A stretch of 12,865 bases of DNA from Porphyrobacter sp. (lineage in GTDB: Bacteria; Pseudomonadota; Alphaproteobacteria; Sphingomonadales; Sphingomonadaceae). Positions within the stretch are counted from its first letter, which is position 1. Each line of letters opens with the position of its first letter. This document shows positions 6,125 through 12,748 of the stretch, in pieces. The stretch is from positions 1 through 12,865 of the forward strand of contig JACIYY010000022.1 in assembly GCA_014359685.1 (NCBI GenBank), read 5' to 3'. The notes under the pieces were generated by a model. That model saw only the letters and a program-made list of their open reading frames with translations, did not search any database and was not told the DNA's origin. The position numbers and the translations under genes were made by a program.

Positions 6125-7110
6125 GCGGGCGGGCGCTGAACGGCGCGCTGCTGGCCGCCGCGCTGCTGGCGGTGATCGGCGCGTGCCTGCTCGGGTCGGT
6201 GCCGCTGCCGGCGGGGCGGATGCTGGCGGCGCTGGTCGGCGGCGGCGAGCCGGGCGACGCCCTGGTGGTGTGGGCGATCCGCCTGCCGCGCGCGCTGGCC
6301 GCTTTCGTGGTCGGCGCGGCGCTGGGGGCCAGCGGGGCGGCGTTGCAGGGCCTGCTGCGCAACCCGCTGGCCGAACCGGGCGTGCTGGGCGTCTCTGCCA
6401 CCGCCGCGCTGGCGGCGACGATGACGCTCTATTACGGGCTGGCGGCGGGCGCGCCGTGGCTGCTGCCGCTGGCCGCCGTCGGCGGGGCGCTGGCGGCGAC
6501 CGCGCTGATCGCGCTGGCGGCGCTGCGGACCGCTTCGGTCGTCTCGCTGGTGCTGGTCGGCGTCGCGCTGTCGAGCTTCGCCGGTGCGCTGATGGCGCTG
6601 CTGATGAATTTCGCGCCCAACCCGTTCTCGCTCGCCGACATGGTCAACTGGATGCTGGGATCGGTCGCCAATCGCAGCTTCGAGGATCTCGCGCTGGCGA
6701 TGCCGTTCCTGGTGCCGGGGCTGGCGATCCTGTTCCTGACCCGGCGCGGCCTGTCGGCGCTGACGCTGGGGGAGGAGGCGGCGGCGGGCATCGGCCTCGA
6801 TCTTGCGCGCCAGCGGCTGCTGGTGGTGCTGGGCGCCGGGCTGGCGACCGGCGGGTCGGTGGCGATTGCCGGGGCGATCGGCTTTGTCGGCATCGTCGCG
6901 CCGCATCTGGTACGCCCGTGGGTCGGGCACGATCCGGCGCGCAGCCTGCTGCCCTCGGCACTGCTGGCGGGGCTGCTGCTGGTGCTGGCCGATATCGGCG
7001 TGCGGGTGCTGCCGACCGATGCCGAGCTGAAGCTGGGCGTCCTCGCCGCGCTGGTCGGCGCGCCGGTGTTCGCCGCCATCGCCGCCTCGGCGCGCCGGGT
7101 GGGGCGATGA
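6121..7110 (+). CDS. btuC: Vitamin B12 ABC transporter permease BtuC (FecCD family)
   Basis: This 329-residue integral membrane protein would form, as a dimer, the inner membrane channel of the importer. The family signature is clear: RLPRALAAFVVGAALGASG (54-72) and RNPLAEPGVLG (80-90), both typical of FecCD permeases. The cytoplasmic loop that meets the ATPase is seen at EEAAAGIGLDLARQRL, followed by GFVGIVAPHLVR (254-265). Multiple Leu/Ala-rich membrane helices run throughout, and the length is usual for the family. The ATG at 6121 overlaps the btuF stop (ATGA), and its own stop overlaps the btuD start in the same way, so the three proteins are probably made in step. Confidence 0.93.
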   Translation: MSGRALNGALLAAALLAVIGACLLGSVPLPAGRMLAALVGGGEPGDALVVWAIRLPRALAAFVVGAALGASGAALQGLLRNPLAEPGVLGVSATAALAATMTLYYGLAAGAPWLLPLAAVGGALAATALIALAALRTASVVSLVLVGVALSSFAGALMALLMNFAPNPFSLADMVNWMLGSVANRSFEDLALAMPFLVPGLAILFLTRRGLSALTLGEEAAAGIGLDLARQRLLVVLGAGLATGGSVAIAGAIGFVGIVAPHLVRPWVGHDPARSLLPSALLAGLLLVLADIGVRVLPTDAELKLGVLAALVGAPVFAAIAASARRVGR

Positions 7111-7874
7111 TCGCGCTCGAGCGTGCGACCTGCCGCGCCGGCGACCGCCCGCTGCTGCACGCCACCGATCTGACCATCGGGCTGGGCCGGCTGACCGTTC
7201 TGCTCGGCCCCAATGGCGCGGGCAAGACGACGCTGATCCGGGTCGCGCTGGGCCTGCTGCGGGCCGATAGCGGCACCGCCCGGATCGGCGGCGATCCGGT
7301 CGCGCGGCTGGCTGCGGCGGAGCGCGCCCGGCGGGTCGCCTATCTGCCGCAGGCCCGCCCGATCGCCTGGGCGCAGCCGGTGCGCGACCTGGTGGCGCTA
7401 GGCCGCTATGCCCACGGCGCCGCGCCGGGCCGGCTGTCCCCCGCCGATGCCGCCGCGGTCGACCGGGCCATCGCGGCCTGCGGGCTGGAGGCGCTGGCCG
7501 CCCGCCCCGCCGATACCCTGTCGGGCGGCGAGCAGGCCCGCGTCCACATCGCCCGCGCGCTGGCGGCCGAGGCGCCGATGATCGTCGCCGACGAACCCGT
7601 CGCCTCGCTCGACCCGCGCCACCAGCACCAGGTGCTGGGCCTGCTGCGCGGCCATGTCGATCGCGGCGGCGGCGCGCTGGTGGTGCTCCACGATCTCGAC
7701 CTTGCGGCCCGCTACGGCGACAGGCTGCTGTGGATGCAGGGCGGCGCGATCATCGCCGATGGCGGGGTGGCGGAGACGATGGTGCCGGACCTGGTGGCGG
7801 AGGTCTATGGCGTTCAGGCGCGGCTGGTGGAGCAGGACGGGCGCCGCCATGTGGTGGTCGACGGCCCGGCCTGA
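7107..7874 (+). CDS. btuD: Vitamin B12 ABC transporter ATPase BtuD
   Basis: This 255-residue protein is the nucleotide-binding subunit that powers import through BtuC. All ABC motifs are intact: Walker A GPNGAGKTT (34-42), the Q-loop at Q82, the signature LSGGEQ (138-143), Walker B MIVADEP (158-164) with catalytic E163, the D-loop SLD (167-169) and the H-loop H195. The length matches BtuD/FecE-type ATPases. ATG 7107 overlaps the btuC stop by four bases. It is the last gene of the operon; the next gene starts 70 bases on with its own ribosome binding site. No cobalamin adenosyltransferase or corrinoid remodelling gene follows in this window. Confidence 0.93.
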   Translation: MIALERATCRAGDRPLLHATDLTIGLGRLTVLLGPNGAGKTTLIRVALGLLRADSGTARIGGDPVARLAAAERARRVAYLPQARPIAWAQPVRDLVALGRYAHGAAPGRLSPADAAAVDRAIAACGLEALAARPADTLSGGEQARVHIARALAAEAPMIVADEPVASLDPRHQHQVLGLLRGHVDRGGGALVVLHDLDLAARYGDRLLWMQGGAIIADGGVAETMVPDLVAEVYGVQARLVEQDGRRHVVVDGPA

Positions 7875-7907
7875 CCGGCAGCGACCGACAACCTTTGCTT
7901 AACCTCT

Positions 7908-7922
7908 GCCAGCTAGGCTGGC
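7908..7922. repeat. Short inverted repeat between btuD and the PilZ gene
   Basis: GCCAGC (7908-7913), TAG, GCTGGC (7917-7922) is a perfect 6-base arm repeat 33 bases after the btuD stop and 22 bases before the next start. It could be a weak terminator stem (no T run follows) or an operator. A TTAACC sequence resembling half of a CtrA site lies just upstream at 7899-7904. Confidence 0.4.
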
Positions 7923-7944
7923 GTGCATCAGCAGGAGACAGCGC

Positions 7945-8412
7945 ATGGCAGTCAAGGCGGTTGCGGGCTCCCCGGCGCCCAATGTCGATCTTCGCAGCGG
8001 CGAACGGCGGCAACTGCGTCTCGACGTCGCGGGCGCGGCGGGCGAAGGTTCGACCATCCTGCGCAACGTCTCGCGCACCGGCGTAATGCTCGAAGCGACG
8101 CCGCCTCTGGCCATCGGCCAGCGGGTCGACATTGCTCTGCCGGAACTCGGCACCCGGACGCTCACCGTGCTGTGGAACAACGGCACGTTGTATGGCTGCC
8201 GCTTCGATGCCCCGATCAAGGAGGCCGCGATCAGCGCCGCGCTGCTGCGCGCCGAGCCGCTGAGCCCGACCGAAGCCTTGCAGGTCCCGCCCCGGCAACA
8301 CCCGCTGCCGGAGACGGAGAAATACAGCCTGCGCACCCGCGCGGCGATCATCCTCGGTTCGGCCGTGGCCGGCTGGGGCATCCTGATCGCGGCCGCGCTG
8401 GCGATCGTCTGA
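7945..8412 (+). CDS. PilZ-domain protein with a C-terminal membrane anchor
   Basis: This 155-residue protein is a likely c-di-GMP receptor. The PilZ RxxxR motif is at R21-R25 (RRQLR), followed at the expected distance by the [D/N]xSxxG motif as N41-V-S43-R-T-G46. The strands LTVLW and LYGCRF complete the beta-barrel, ending near residue 90. A linker rich in Pro, Leu and charged residues (about 103-130) leads to one hydrophobic helix at 133-155, which would tether the protein to the inner membrane by its very C-terminus. AGGAGA lies 6 bases before the ATG. It follows the btu operon in the same direction but appears to be a separate unit. The output partner is unknown; the ExoY-like enzyme 0.9 kb away is a candidate by theme only. 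Confidence 0.88.
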   Translation: MAVKAVAGSPAPNVDLRSGERRQLRLDVAGAAGEGSTILRNVSRTGVMLEATPPLAIGQRVDIALPELGTRTLTVLWNNGTLYGCRFDAPIKEAAISAALLRAEPLSPTEALQVPPRQHPLPETEKYSLRTRAAIILGSAVAGWGILIAAALAIV

Positions 8413-8525
8413 ACCGGCGCGCGAGTCGGGCTCGCCCGCCCTCCCCTGATATCACCCTGCCCATAACGCCGTGATCGCCGACCGGCCGGCCCGCTTTGCC
8501 GGACGCAGCGAAGCGATGCGGCGTG

Positions 8526-8906
8526 CTATCGCGCCGGTTGGGGGATGAGGCCTTGCATCGGCCGGTGCCTGCCTGGCGACGAAGGACGCGCAGTCTGTTC
8601 CCAGCGCCAGCGCCGCCACTTGCTGACCGCAAGGCAGATCGTCGGCCAGAACAGCGTCAGCACCAGGTCCTCGCCGGTATCGGCCCAGCGCCAGGAGCCG
8701 TGATAGAGGCGGTTCATCACCTCGTTGAGCAGAGCCGCCTGGACCACGGCCAGCCACGCCAGCGTCGATCCGCGCCGGGTCCGCAGCGCGAGCTGCATGC
8801 CGAGATAGATCGCCATGCCGGCATGGATGTGGAGCATGGGACGGGTCATCCCCGACTCGGCGACGAGCCAGGCGACCAGATCGTGATAGGGAACCGACAG
8901 CGCCAT
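8526..8906 (-). CDS. Small integral membrane protein of unknown function, three predicted helices
   Basis: The minus-strand frame from ATG 8906 encodes 126 residues. Hydrophobic segments lie at about 23-40 (MLHIHAGMAIYLGMQLAL), 47-66 (STLAWLAVVQAALLNEVMNR) and 79-95 (EDLVLTLFWPTICLAV), separated by short loops rich in Arg or Trp (LYHGSWRWADTG). The tail after residue 97 is very basic (KWRRWRW) and should be cytoplasmic. The layout resembles VanZ-like or similar small sphingomonad membrane proteins, but I cannot name a family. The frame stays open far upstream, antisense to the sugar transferase gene, so the start is a choice; ATG 8906 lacks a strong ribosome binding site. It is convergent with the PilZ gene and divergent from the sugar transferase gene. 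Confidence 0.7.
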   Translation of the reverse strand: MALSVPYHDLVAWLVAESGMTRPMLHIHAGMAIYLGMQLALRTRRGSTLAWLAVVQAALLNEVMNRLYHGSWRWADTGEDLVLTLFWPTICLAVSKWRRWRWEQTARPSSPGRHRPMQGLIPQPAR

Positions 8907-9275
8907 CGCCCGGTTACAGCACGAACAGGTTACCAGGCGCCTAACCGCGTCGGGCACCTCGGCAGGCCGCCGCGATGGGTGAACGGCCGGGCGCGCCATT
9001 CGCCCTTTGCCCTGGAGCGGGCCTTGAGAGCGGGGATTGTTTGTTGAACAACAAGGTGATGCCCAATCCCGGGCAAGGTTGCGGTCCTTTCGGGAGAATC
9101 CGCCGATGATCGTGCTCTGTGCCCACGCCGCTCTCTTGCGCGACGCCTTTGCCGGAAACCGGCGCCCTTCGCACCTGCGCTGTTGAATCGCGGCCGCTCC
9201 TCGGTTATCTCTACCGCACTGCACAACGTTGTCCCGGCGTGCAGACGTCGCTTTAGCGAGCAAGGATGGCCTCTC
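8907..9275. other. Divergent intergenic region before the ExoY-like gene
   Basis: This stretch of about 370 bases separates the minus-strand membrane protein from the ExoY-like gene. It contains the palindrome at 9041-9054 and a 26-codon frame (9106-9186, MIVLCAHAALLRDAF...) with GGGAG 9 bases upstream, which might be a leader peptide. No sigma70-type promoter is clear. Its length and structure suggest a regulated, long leader for the polysaccharide gene. Confidence 0.5.
9041..9054. promoter_or_regulatory. Palindrome TTGTTGAACAACAA, possible operator
   Basis: TTGTTG and CAACAA flank a central AA, giving two perfect 6-base arms. It is an AT-rich island in GC-rich DNA, about 220 bases upstream of the ExoY-like start. 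The symmetry fits a dimeric regulator site. I do not recognise a specific regulator. Confidence 0.35.
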
Positions 9276-9953
9276 ATGAACTTCATGTCTGCGCCTGCCG
9301 ATGACACGGATTTCGCGGTGACGGAGAAAGCGGGCTTCAAGCTCGACGATGCCATCGCCCGCGCGCTGGACGTGGTCGTCGCATCGATCGCCATCGTCTT
9401 CCTGCTGCCGTTGATGGCCCTCGTCGCCATGGCGATCATCCTGACCGACCCCGGCCCGGTGCTGTTCGCGCACAAGCGGATCGGCCGCTATGGCCGCATG
9501 TTCCCGTGCCTGAAGTTCCGCTCCATGGCGGTGGACGCCGAGGAACGGCTGGCCGAGCTGCTGCGCACCGACCCCGTTGCGCGCGCCGAATGGGACCGCG
9601 ACCACAAGCTGAAGAACGATCCGCGGATCACCCGGATCGGCGGGTTCCTGCGCCGCAGCAGCCTCGACGAGCTGCCGCAATTGTTCAACGTCCTGCGCGG
9701 CGAGATGAGCATCGTCGGCCCCCGCCCGATCGTGCTGGGGGAGGTGCCGCGCTATGGCCGCTATTTCGAGAACTATTGCTCGGTGCGCCCGGGCCTGACC
9801 GGCCTGTGGCAGATCGGCGGGCGAAGCGATGTCGATTATCGTCGGCGGGTGGCGATGGATGTCACCTATACGCGCCACCGCTGCACCATGCTCAACCTGC
9901 GGATCATGGCCTCCACCGTGCCCAGCGTGCTGCTGAACAGGGGCGCCTACTAG
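9276..9953 (+). CDS. ExoY-like polyprenyl-phosphate sugar-1-phosphate transferase
   Basis: This 225-residue enzyme belongs to the monotopic phosphoglycosyl transferases (bacterial sugar transferase family). Such enzymes start exopolysaccharide repeat units by moving a hexose-1-phosphate from a nucleotide sugar onto undecaprenyl phosphate at the inner membrane. A single hydrophobic, probably re-entrant, helix lies at 31-56. The catalytic core follows: HKRIGRYGRMFPCLKFRSM (67-84), the Asp-Glu catalytic pair D131-E132 in SLDELPQLFNVLRGEMSIVG, PRP (149-151), RPGLTGLWQIGGRSDVDY (171-188) and the C-terminal RGAY. The compact length and ending match ExoY rather than the longer WcaJ/SpsB type with extra N-terminal helices. 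ATG 9276 has AAGGA 9 bases upstream. No glycosyltransferase, Wzx or Wzy gene is adjacent, so it is an isolated initiator gene here. The sugar specificity cannot be read. Confidence 0.92.
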   Translation: MNFMSAPADDTDFAVTEKAGFKLDDAIARALDVVVASIAIVFLLPLMALVAMAIILTDPGPVLFAHKRIGRYGRMFPCLKFRSMAVDAEERLAELLRTDPVARAEWDRDHKLKNDPRITRIGGFLRRSSLDELPQLFNVLRGEMSIVGPRPIVLGEVPRYGRYFENYCSVRPGLTGLWQIGGRSDVDYRRRVAMDVTYTRHRCTMLNLRIMASTVPSVLLNRGAY

Positions 9954-9958
9954 CATCG

Positions 9959-9983
9959 CTGCGGGGCGGAGCGTCGCCCGCAG
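9959..9983. terminator. GC-rich hairpin just after the ExoY-like gene
   Basis: CTGCGGG (9959-9965) pairs with CCCGCAG (9977-9983) six bases after the stop codon. There is no T run, so an intrinsic terminator is uncertain, although the position fits 3'-end protection or termination. Confidence 0.35.
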
Positions 9984-10050
9984 GCGCACGCTGCGAACCG
10001 CCGGGACCGCACCGCGCCTCGCCCGGTTCTGCCGAGCGGACCTGTTGCCC

Positions 10051-10079
10051 GCCGCCCGGTGCGGGCCGGGGCCGGCGGC
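10051..10079. terminator. GC-rich hairpin after the minus-strand gene ending at 10089
   Basis: GCCGCC (10051-10056) pairs with GGCGGC (10074-10079), with further G-C pairs inside. It lies 10 bases downstream of the minus-strand stop and between two convergent genes. It lacks a T run on either strand. Confidence 0.3.
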
Positions 10080-10088
10080 GTCAGACCG

Positions 10089-10373
10089 TCAGTCGCCCTT
10101 CGCCGCGGAATTGGAATTGCCGCCGGGCGTGACCTCGTCCTCCCCCAATTGGCCGCCGCCGTGATAGCCGATGGTTGACTGGCCGCCGTGCTTGCCGAAA
10201 CCCTTGTCGCGCTCCGCCCCCGGCTTGTCGGTATGCGGGTTGGGATAGGCGCCGCCGCCGCTCTCGCCCCCCGCACCGCGCCCGGTGGGCGCGGGATCGG
10301 GCGCCCGGCGGGGCGATGATGGGGACGGTGCGGCCGAATCGGGAACGGCCTGAGTGGGGTGCTTGTCTGCCAT
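10089..10373 (-). CDS. Small Gly/Pro-rich hydrophilic protein, conserved hypothetical
   Basis: The minus-strand frame encodes 94 residues from ATG 10373, with GGGAGA 6 bases upstream; an ATG at 10403 in frame has no such site. The N-terminal half is low-complexity Pro/Ala/Ser. The C-terminal half carries the ordered motifs GGESGGGAYPNPHTDKPG, KGFGKHGGQSTIGYHGGGQLGEDE and GGNSNSA. I recall similar 'GAYPNPHT...GGQS..GYHG.GQLG' small proteins in sphingomonads, without a known function. There is no signal peptide or membrane segment; the composition suggests a disordered, soluble, stress-associated protein. The EcfG-like promoter 30 bases upstream supports a stress role. It is divergent from the GAF-GSDEF-EAL gene. 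Confidence 0.8.
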   Translation of the reverse strand: MADKHPTQAVPDSAAPSPSSPRRAPDPAPTGRGAGGESGGGAYPNPHTDKPGAERDKGFGKHGGQSTIGYHGGGQLGEDEVTPGGNSNSAAKGD

Positions 10374-10403
10374 GGGAGGTCTCCCTTTCGCTGCTGGTGA
10401 CAA

Positions 10404-10429
10404 AACCGGGCGGGGCGCCCGACCGTTCC
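10404..10429 (-). promoter_or_regulatory. Candidate EcfG-type promoter of the gene at 10373
   Basis: On the minus strand GGAAC (10429-10425) and GTT (10406-10404) are separated by 18 bases, the same spacing as in the candidate at 470-495. Transcription would begin near 10397, leaving a leader of about 24 bases that contains the GGGAGA ribosome binding site. Confidence 0.45.
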
Positions 10430-10748
10430 CGGATCGGCAAGACAGAGCATGATATCCGCGCCTTGGTTCGCCGCCTTGCCGGTCCGTTGGCGCAACCGGA
10501 AACTAGGGGATTGTCCGCAGTCCGGGATGACCGCCCGGCAAGGAAGTGGTGGCATGGACAAGCGGACCGGGCGGGACCGGACCGTCGGGCTTGGCGAGCC
10601 GCAGCCGACGCACGAGAGAACGAGGGCGCATGAAGCTTCAGTCACGACACGCCGCGGGGCCGGCTCGTCCCGAGGACACGGGGCGCAGCCGGGGACGATC
10701 GCCCCGCTCCGGCTGCTGCTGGCGCCCGCCCGAGCGGATCAGCCAATC
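10430..10748. other. Intergenic leader of the GAF-GSDEF-EAL gene
   Basis: These roughly 320 bases lie between the stress-type promoter and the start of the GAF-GSDEF-EAL gene. The frame of that gene stays open through here, but the sequence is Arg/Gly/Pro-rich with no domain character, so I treat it as untranslated. It contains a 9-base inverted repeat, CCTTGCCGG (10474-10482) and CCGGCAAGG (10535-10543), 52 bases apart. No clear sigma70 promoter is seen. Confidence 0.45.
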
Positions 10749-12635
10749 ATGAACGGCCCGACCGACCCCGGTCCGGATGCCGCCGACCGGCGGCGCTGGG
10801 CCTCGATCGAAGCCTGCCGCATCCTCGACACCCCGCGCGAGCGCGCCTTTGACGATCTGGTGCAGATCGCGGCCGAGATCTGCACCGCGCCGGTGGCCAC
10901 GATCACCTTCGTCGCGCAGCATCGCCAATGGTTCAAGGCGGTGCGGGGCCTGCCGTTCAACGAAACACCGATCGAACAGTCGATCTGCTGGCACGTGGTG
11001 CGCGGGACCGATATCCTCGTGGTGGAAGATGCCGCGCACCACCCGCGGACTGCCGGCAATCCGCTGGTCGCGGCGCCCGACGGCTTGCGCTTCTACGCCG
11101 GCGCCCCGATCAAGGCCCCCGATGGCGTCGCCGTGGGCGTCATCTGTGTCGCCGACCACCTGCCCCGGCCCGGCGGCCTGACTGTGGCGCAGCGCCGCGC
11201 GCTGGAGGCGCTGGCGCGGCATGTGGAGACGCTGCTGAGCCTGCGCGGCGCGCTGCGCGAGCGCGATCAGCATCTCGCCGCACGGCAGGAGCTATCCTCC
11301 GCGCTGGCCGAATCCTTCTGCCTCGACCGGCTGACCGCGCTGCCCAACCGCACCCTGTTCCAGGCGCAGCTGGAGACCGCGATTGCAGAGAGCCGGGCGT
11401 GCGGCACGCGCGCCGCGATGGTGCTGATCGACCTCGACCAGTTCAAGCACATCAACGAATGGCTGGGCCACGATGCCGGAGACGAGGTGCTGAAGGACTT
11501 CGCCGGGCTGCTGCGCAAGGTGGTGCGCGGCGGCGACTTCGCGGCCCGGCTGGGCAGCGACGAGTTCGGGGTGATCCTGCGCGACGTGCGCGACGATCTG
11601 GCGCTGGACGACGCGCTGCGAAGCCTGGCCGAACGCCTGCACGGCGAGGTCCAGGTGAAGCGGCAGACGGTGGAGCACCGGCTGAGCATCGGCATCGCCC
11701 TCTATCCCGACCATGCCGCCGATGCGGTCGAGCTGGCCCAGCATTGCGACCTTGCGCTGCGCGAGGCCAAGGCCCGCGCCGGCACGCCGGTGATGTTCGA
11801 GGCCGAGATGTCGGCGCAGCACCGCCGCCATATGGACCTGCGCCAGCAGGCCCGCGCGGCGCTGCTGCACAACCAGGTGGTGCCGTATTACCAGCTCAAG
11901 GTGTGCCTGCAGACCGGGCGGGCGGTCGGTTTCGAGGCGCTGGCGCGCAACGAACGCCCGGGATGCAGCGCCGAGGATCCGGCGATGTTCGCCGAAGCCT
12001 TCGACCACCCCGAGCTGAACCGGCTGATGAGCCGGCGGCTGAGCGAGCAGGTGTTCGATCATATGCAGGCATGGAGCGCGGCCGGCGTGCCGTTCGGCCA
12101 TGTCGCGCTCAACGCGTCGCCGCACGATTTCGCCGATGACAGCTTTGCCGAACGGCTGCTGGAGCAGTTGCGCCGGCGCGCCCTTCCCGCCGGCGCGCTG
12201 CAGGTGGAAGTGACGGAGTCGGTGCTGCTGGGGCGCGGACAGGAGCCGGTGCTGCGCGCGCTGGAGACGCTGCACGCCGCCGGCGTCCAGATCGCGCTCG
12301 ACGATTTCGGCACCGGCTACGGCTCGCTGATCCATCTGAAGCAGTTCCCAGTCCACACGATCAAGATCGACCGGTCCTTCGTGCGCTCGATCGGCCATTC
12401 GAGCGACGACGCGGCGATCGTGCGGGCGATCGTCGGGCTGGCCCGCAGCCTCGGCATCGAGACGGTGGCCGAAGGGATCGAGACCGAAGCGCAGCTGCAC
12501 CAGATGACGCGCAAGGGCTGCGATCTTGGGCAGGGCTTCCTGTTCAGCAAGGCGATCCCCGCCGCGCGCGTGCCGAGCCTTGCGGTGACGGGCCATGCCT
12601 GCGCCGCGCCGGCGGTCCGCATGAAGGAGGGGTGA
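10749..12635 (+). CDS. GAF-GGDEF-EAL protein (c-di-GMP turnover), GGDEF motif altered to GSDEF
   Basis: This 628-residue cytoplasmic protein should sense a small ligand through its GAF domain (about 20-165; FVAQHRQWFKAVRGLP, SICWHVV, YAGAPI, GVICVAD) and act on c-di-GMP. The GGDEF domain (about 190-350) has LTALPNRTLF, LIDLDQFKHINEWLGHDAGD, the inhibitory I-site R260-x-x-D263 and GSDEF (269-273) in place of GGDEF. The EAL domain (about 365-610) is complete: EAL 396-398, N455, E487 in VEVTE, DDFGTGYGSL (518-527), K539, E575 in AEGIE and Q595. A working phosphodiesterase is therefore likely, while cyclase activity is doubtful. ATG 10749 starts just before the GAF fold; its ribosome binding site is weak, and the frame is open to 10449. 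There is no membrane segment. Confidence 0.92.
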   Translation: MNGPTDPGPDAADRRRWASIEACRILDTPRERAFDDLVQIAAEICTAPVATITFVAQHRQWFKAVRGLPFNETPIEQSICWHVVRGTDILVVEDAAHHPRTAGNPLVAAPDGLRFYAGAPIKAPDGVAVGVICVADHLPRPGGLTVAQRRALEALARHVETLLSLRGALRERDQHLAARQELSSALAESFCLDRLTALPNRTLFQAQLETAIAESRACGTRAAMVLIDLDQFKHINEWLGHDAGDEVLKDFAGLLRKVVRGGDFAARLGSDEFGVILRDVRDDLALDDALRSLAERLHGEVQVKRQTVEHRLSIGIALYPDHAADAVELAQHCDLALREAKARAGTPVMFEAEMSAQHRRHMDLRQQARAALLHNQVVPYYQLKVCLQTGRAVGFEALARNERPGCSAEDPAMFAEAFDHPELNRLMSRRLSEQVFDHMQAWSAAGVPFGHVALNASPHDFADDSFAERLLEQLRRRALPAGALQVEVTESVLLGRGQEPVLRALETLHAAGVQIALDDFGTGYGSLIHLKQFPVHTIKIDRSFVRSIGHSSDDAAIVRAIVGLARSLGIETVAEGIETEAQLHQMTRKGCDLGQGFLFSKAIPAARVPSLAVTGHACAAPAVRMKEG

Positions 12636-12642
12636 TCGATCC

Positions 12643-12672
12643 GGTTAACGCCCGAGCCTCGCGGTGTTAACC
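12643..12672. promoter_or_regulatory. Inverted repeat GGTTAAC ... GTTAACC, possible regulator site
   Basis: GGTTAAC (12643-12649) and GTTAACC (12666-12672) are 7-base inverted arms around 16 bases. The TTAA cores are 22 bases apart start to start, about two helical turns. TTAACC resembles CtrA half sites, but the standard TTAA-N7-TTAA spacing is not met. The element is 77 bases upstream of the gene at 12749 and 7 bases after the previous stop, so a terminator stem is an alternative, although no T run follows. Confidence 0.4.
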
Positions 12673-12748
12673 CTGCTTGCTCACACCGGCTTCACCAGTC
12701 GCGCCGCACACTGTCCGACACACTCATTGCCAGGGAGAGGCAACCCCG

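Noticed and set aside
8907..9989. Upstream extension of the minus-strand membrane protein gene
   Set aside because: The open frame runs antisense through the whole ExoY-like gene and lacks motifs; only the 8526-8906 part looks like protein.
10449..10748. Upstream extension of the GAF-GSDEF-EAL gene
   Set aside because: The residues are low-complexity Arg/Gly/Pro without domain features; the GAF domain begins just after ATG 10749.
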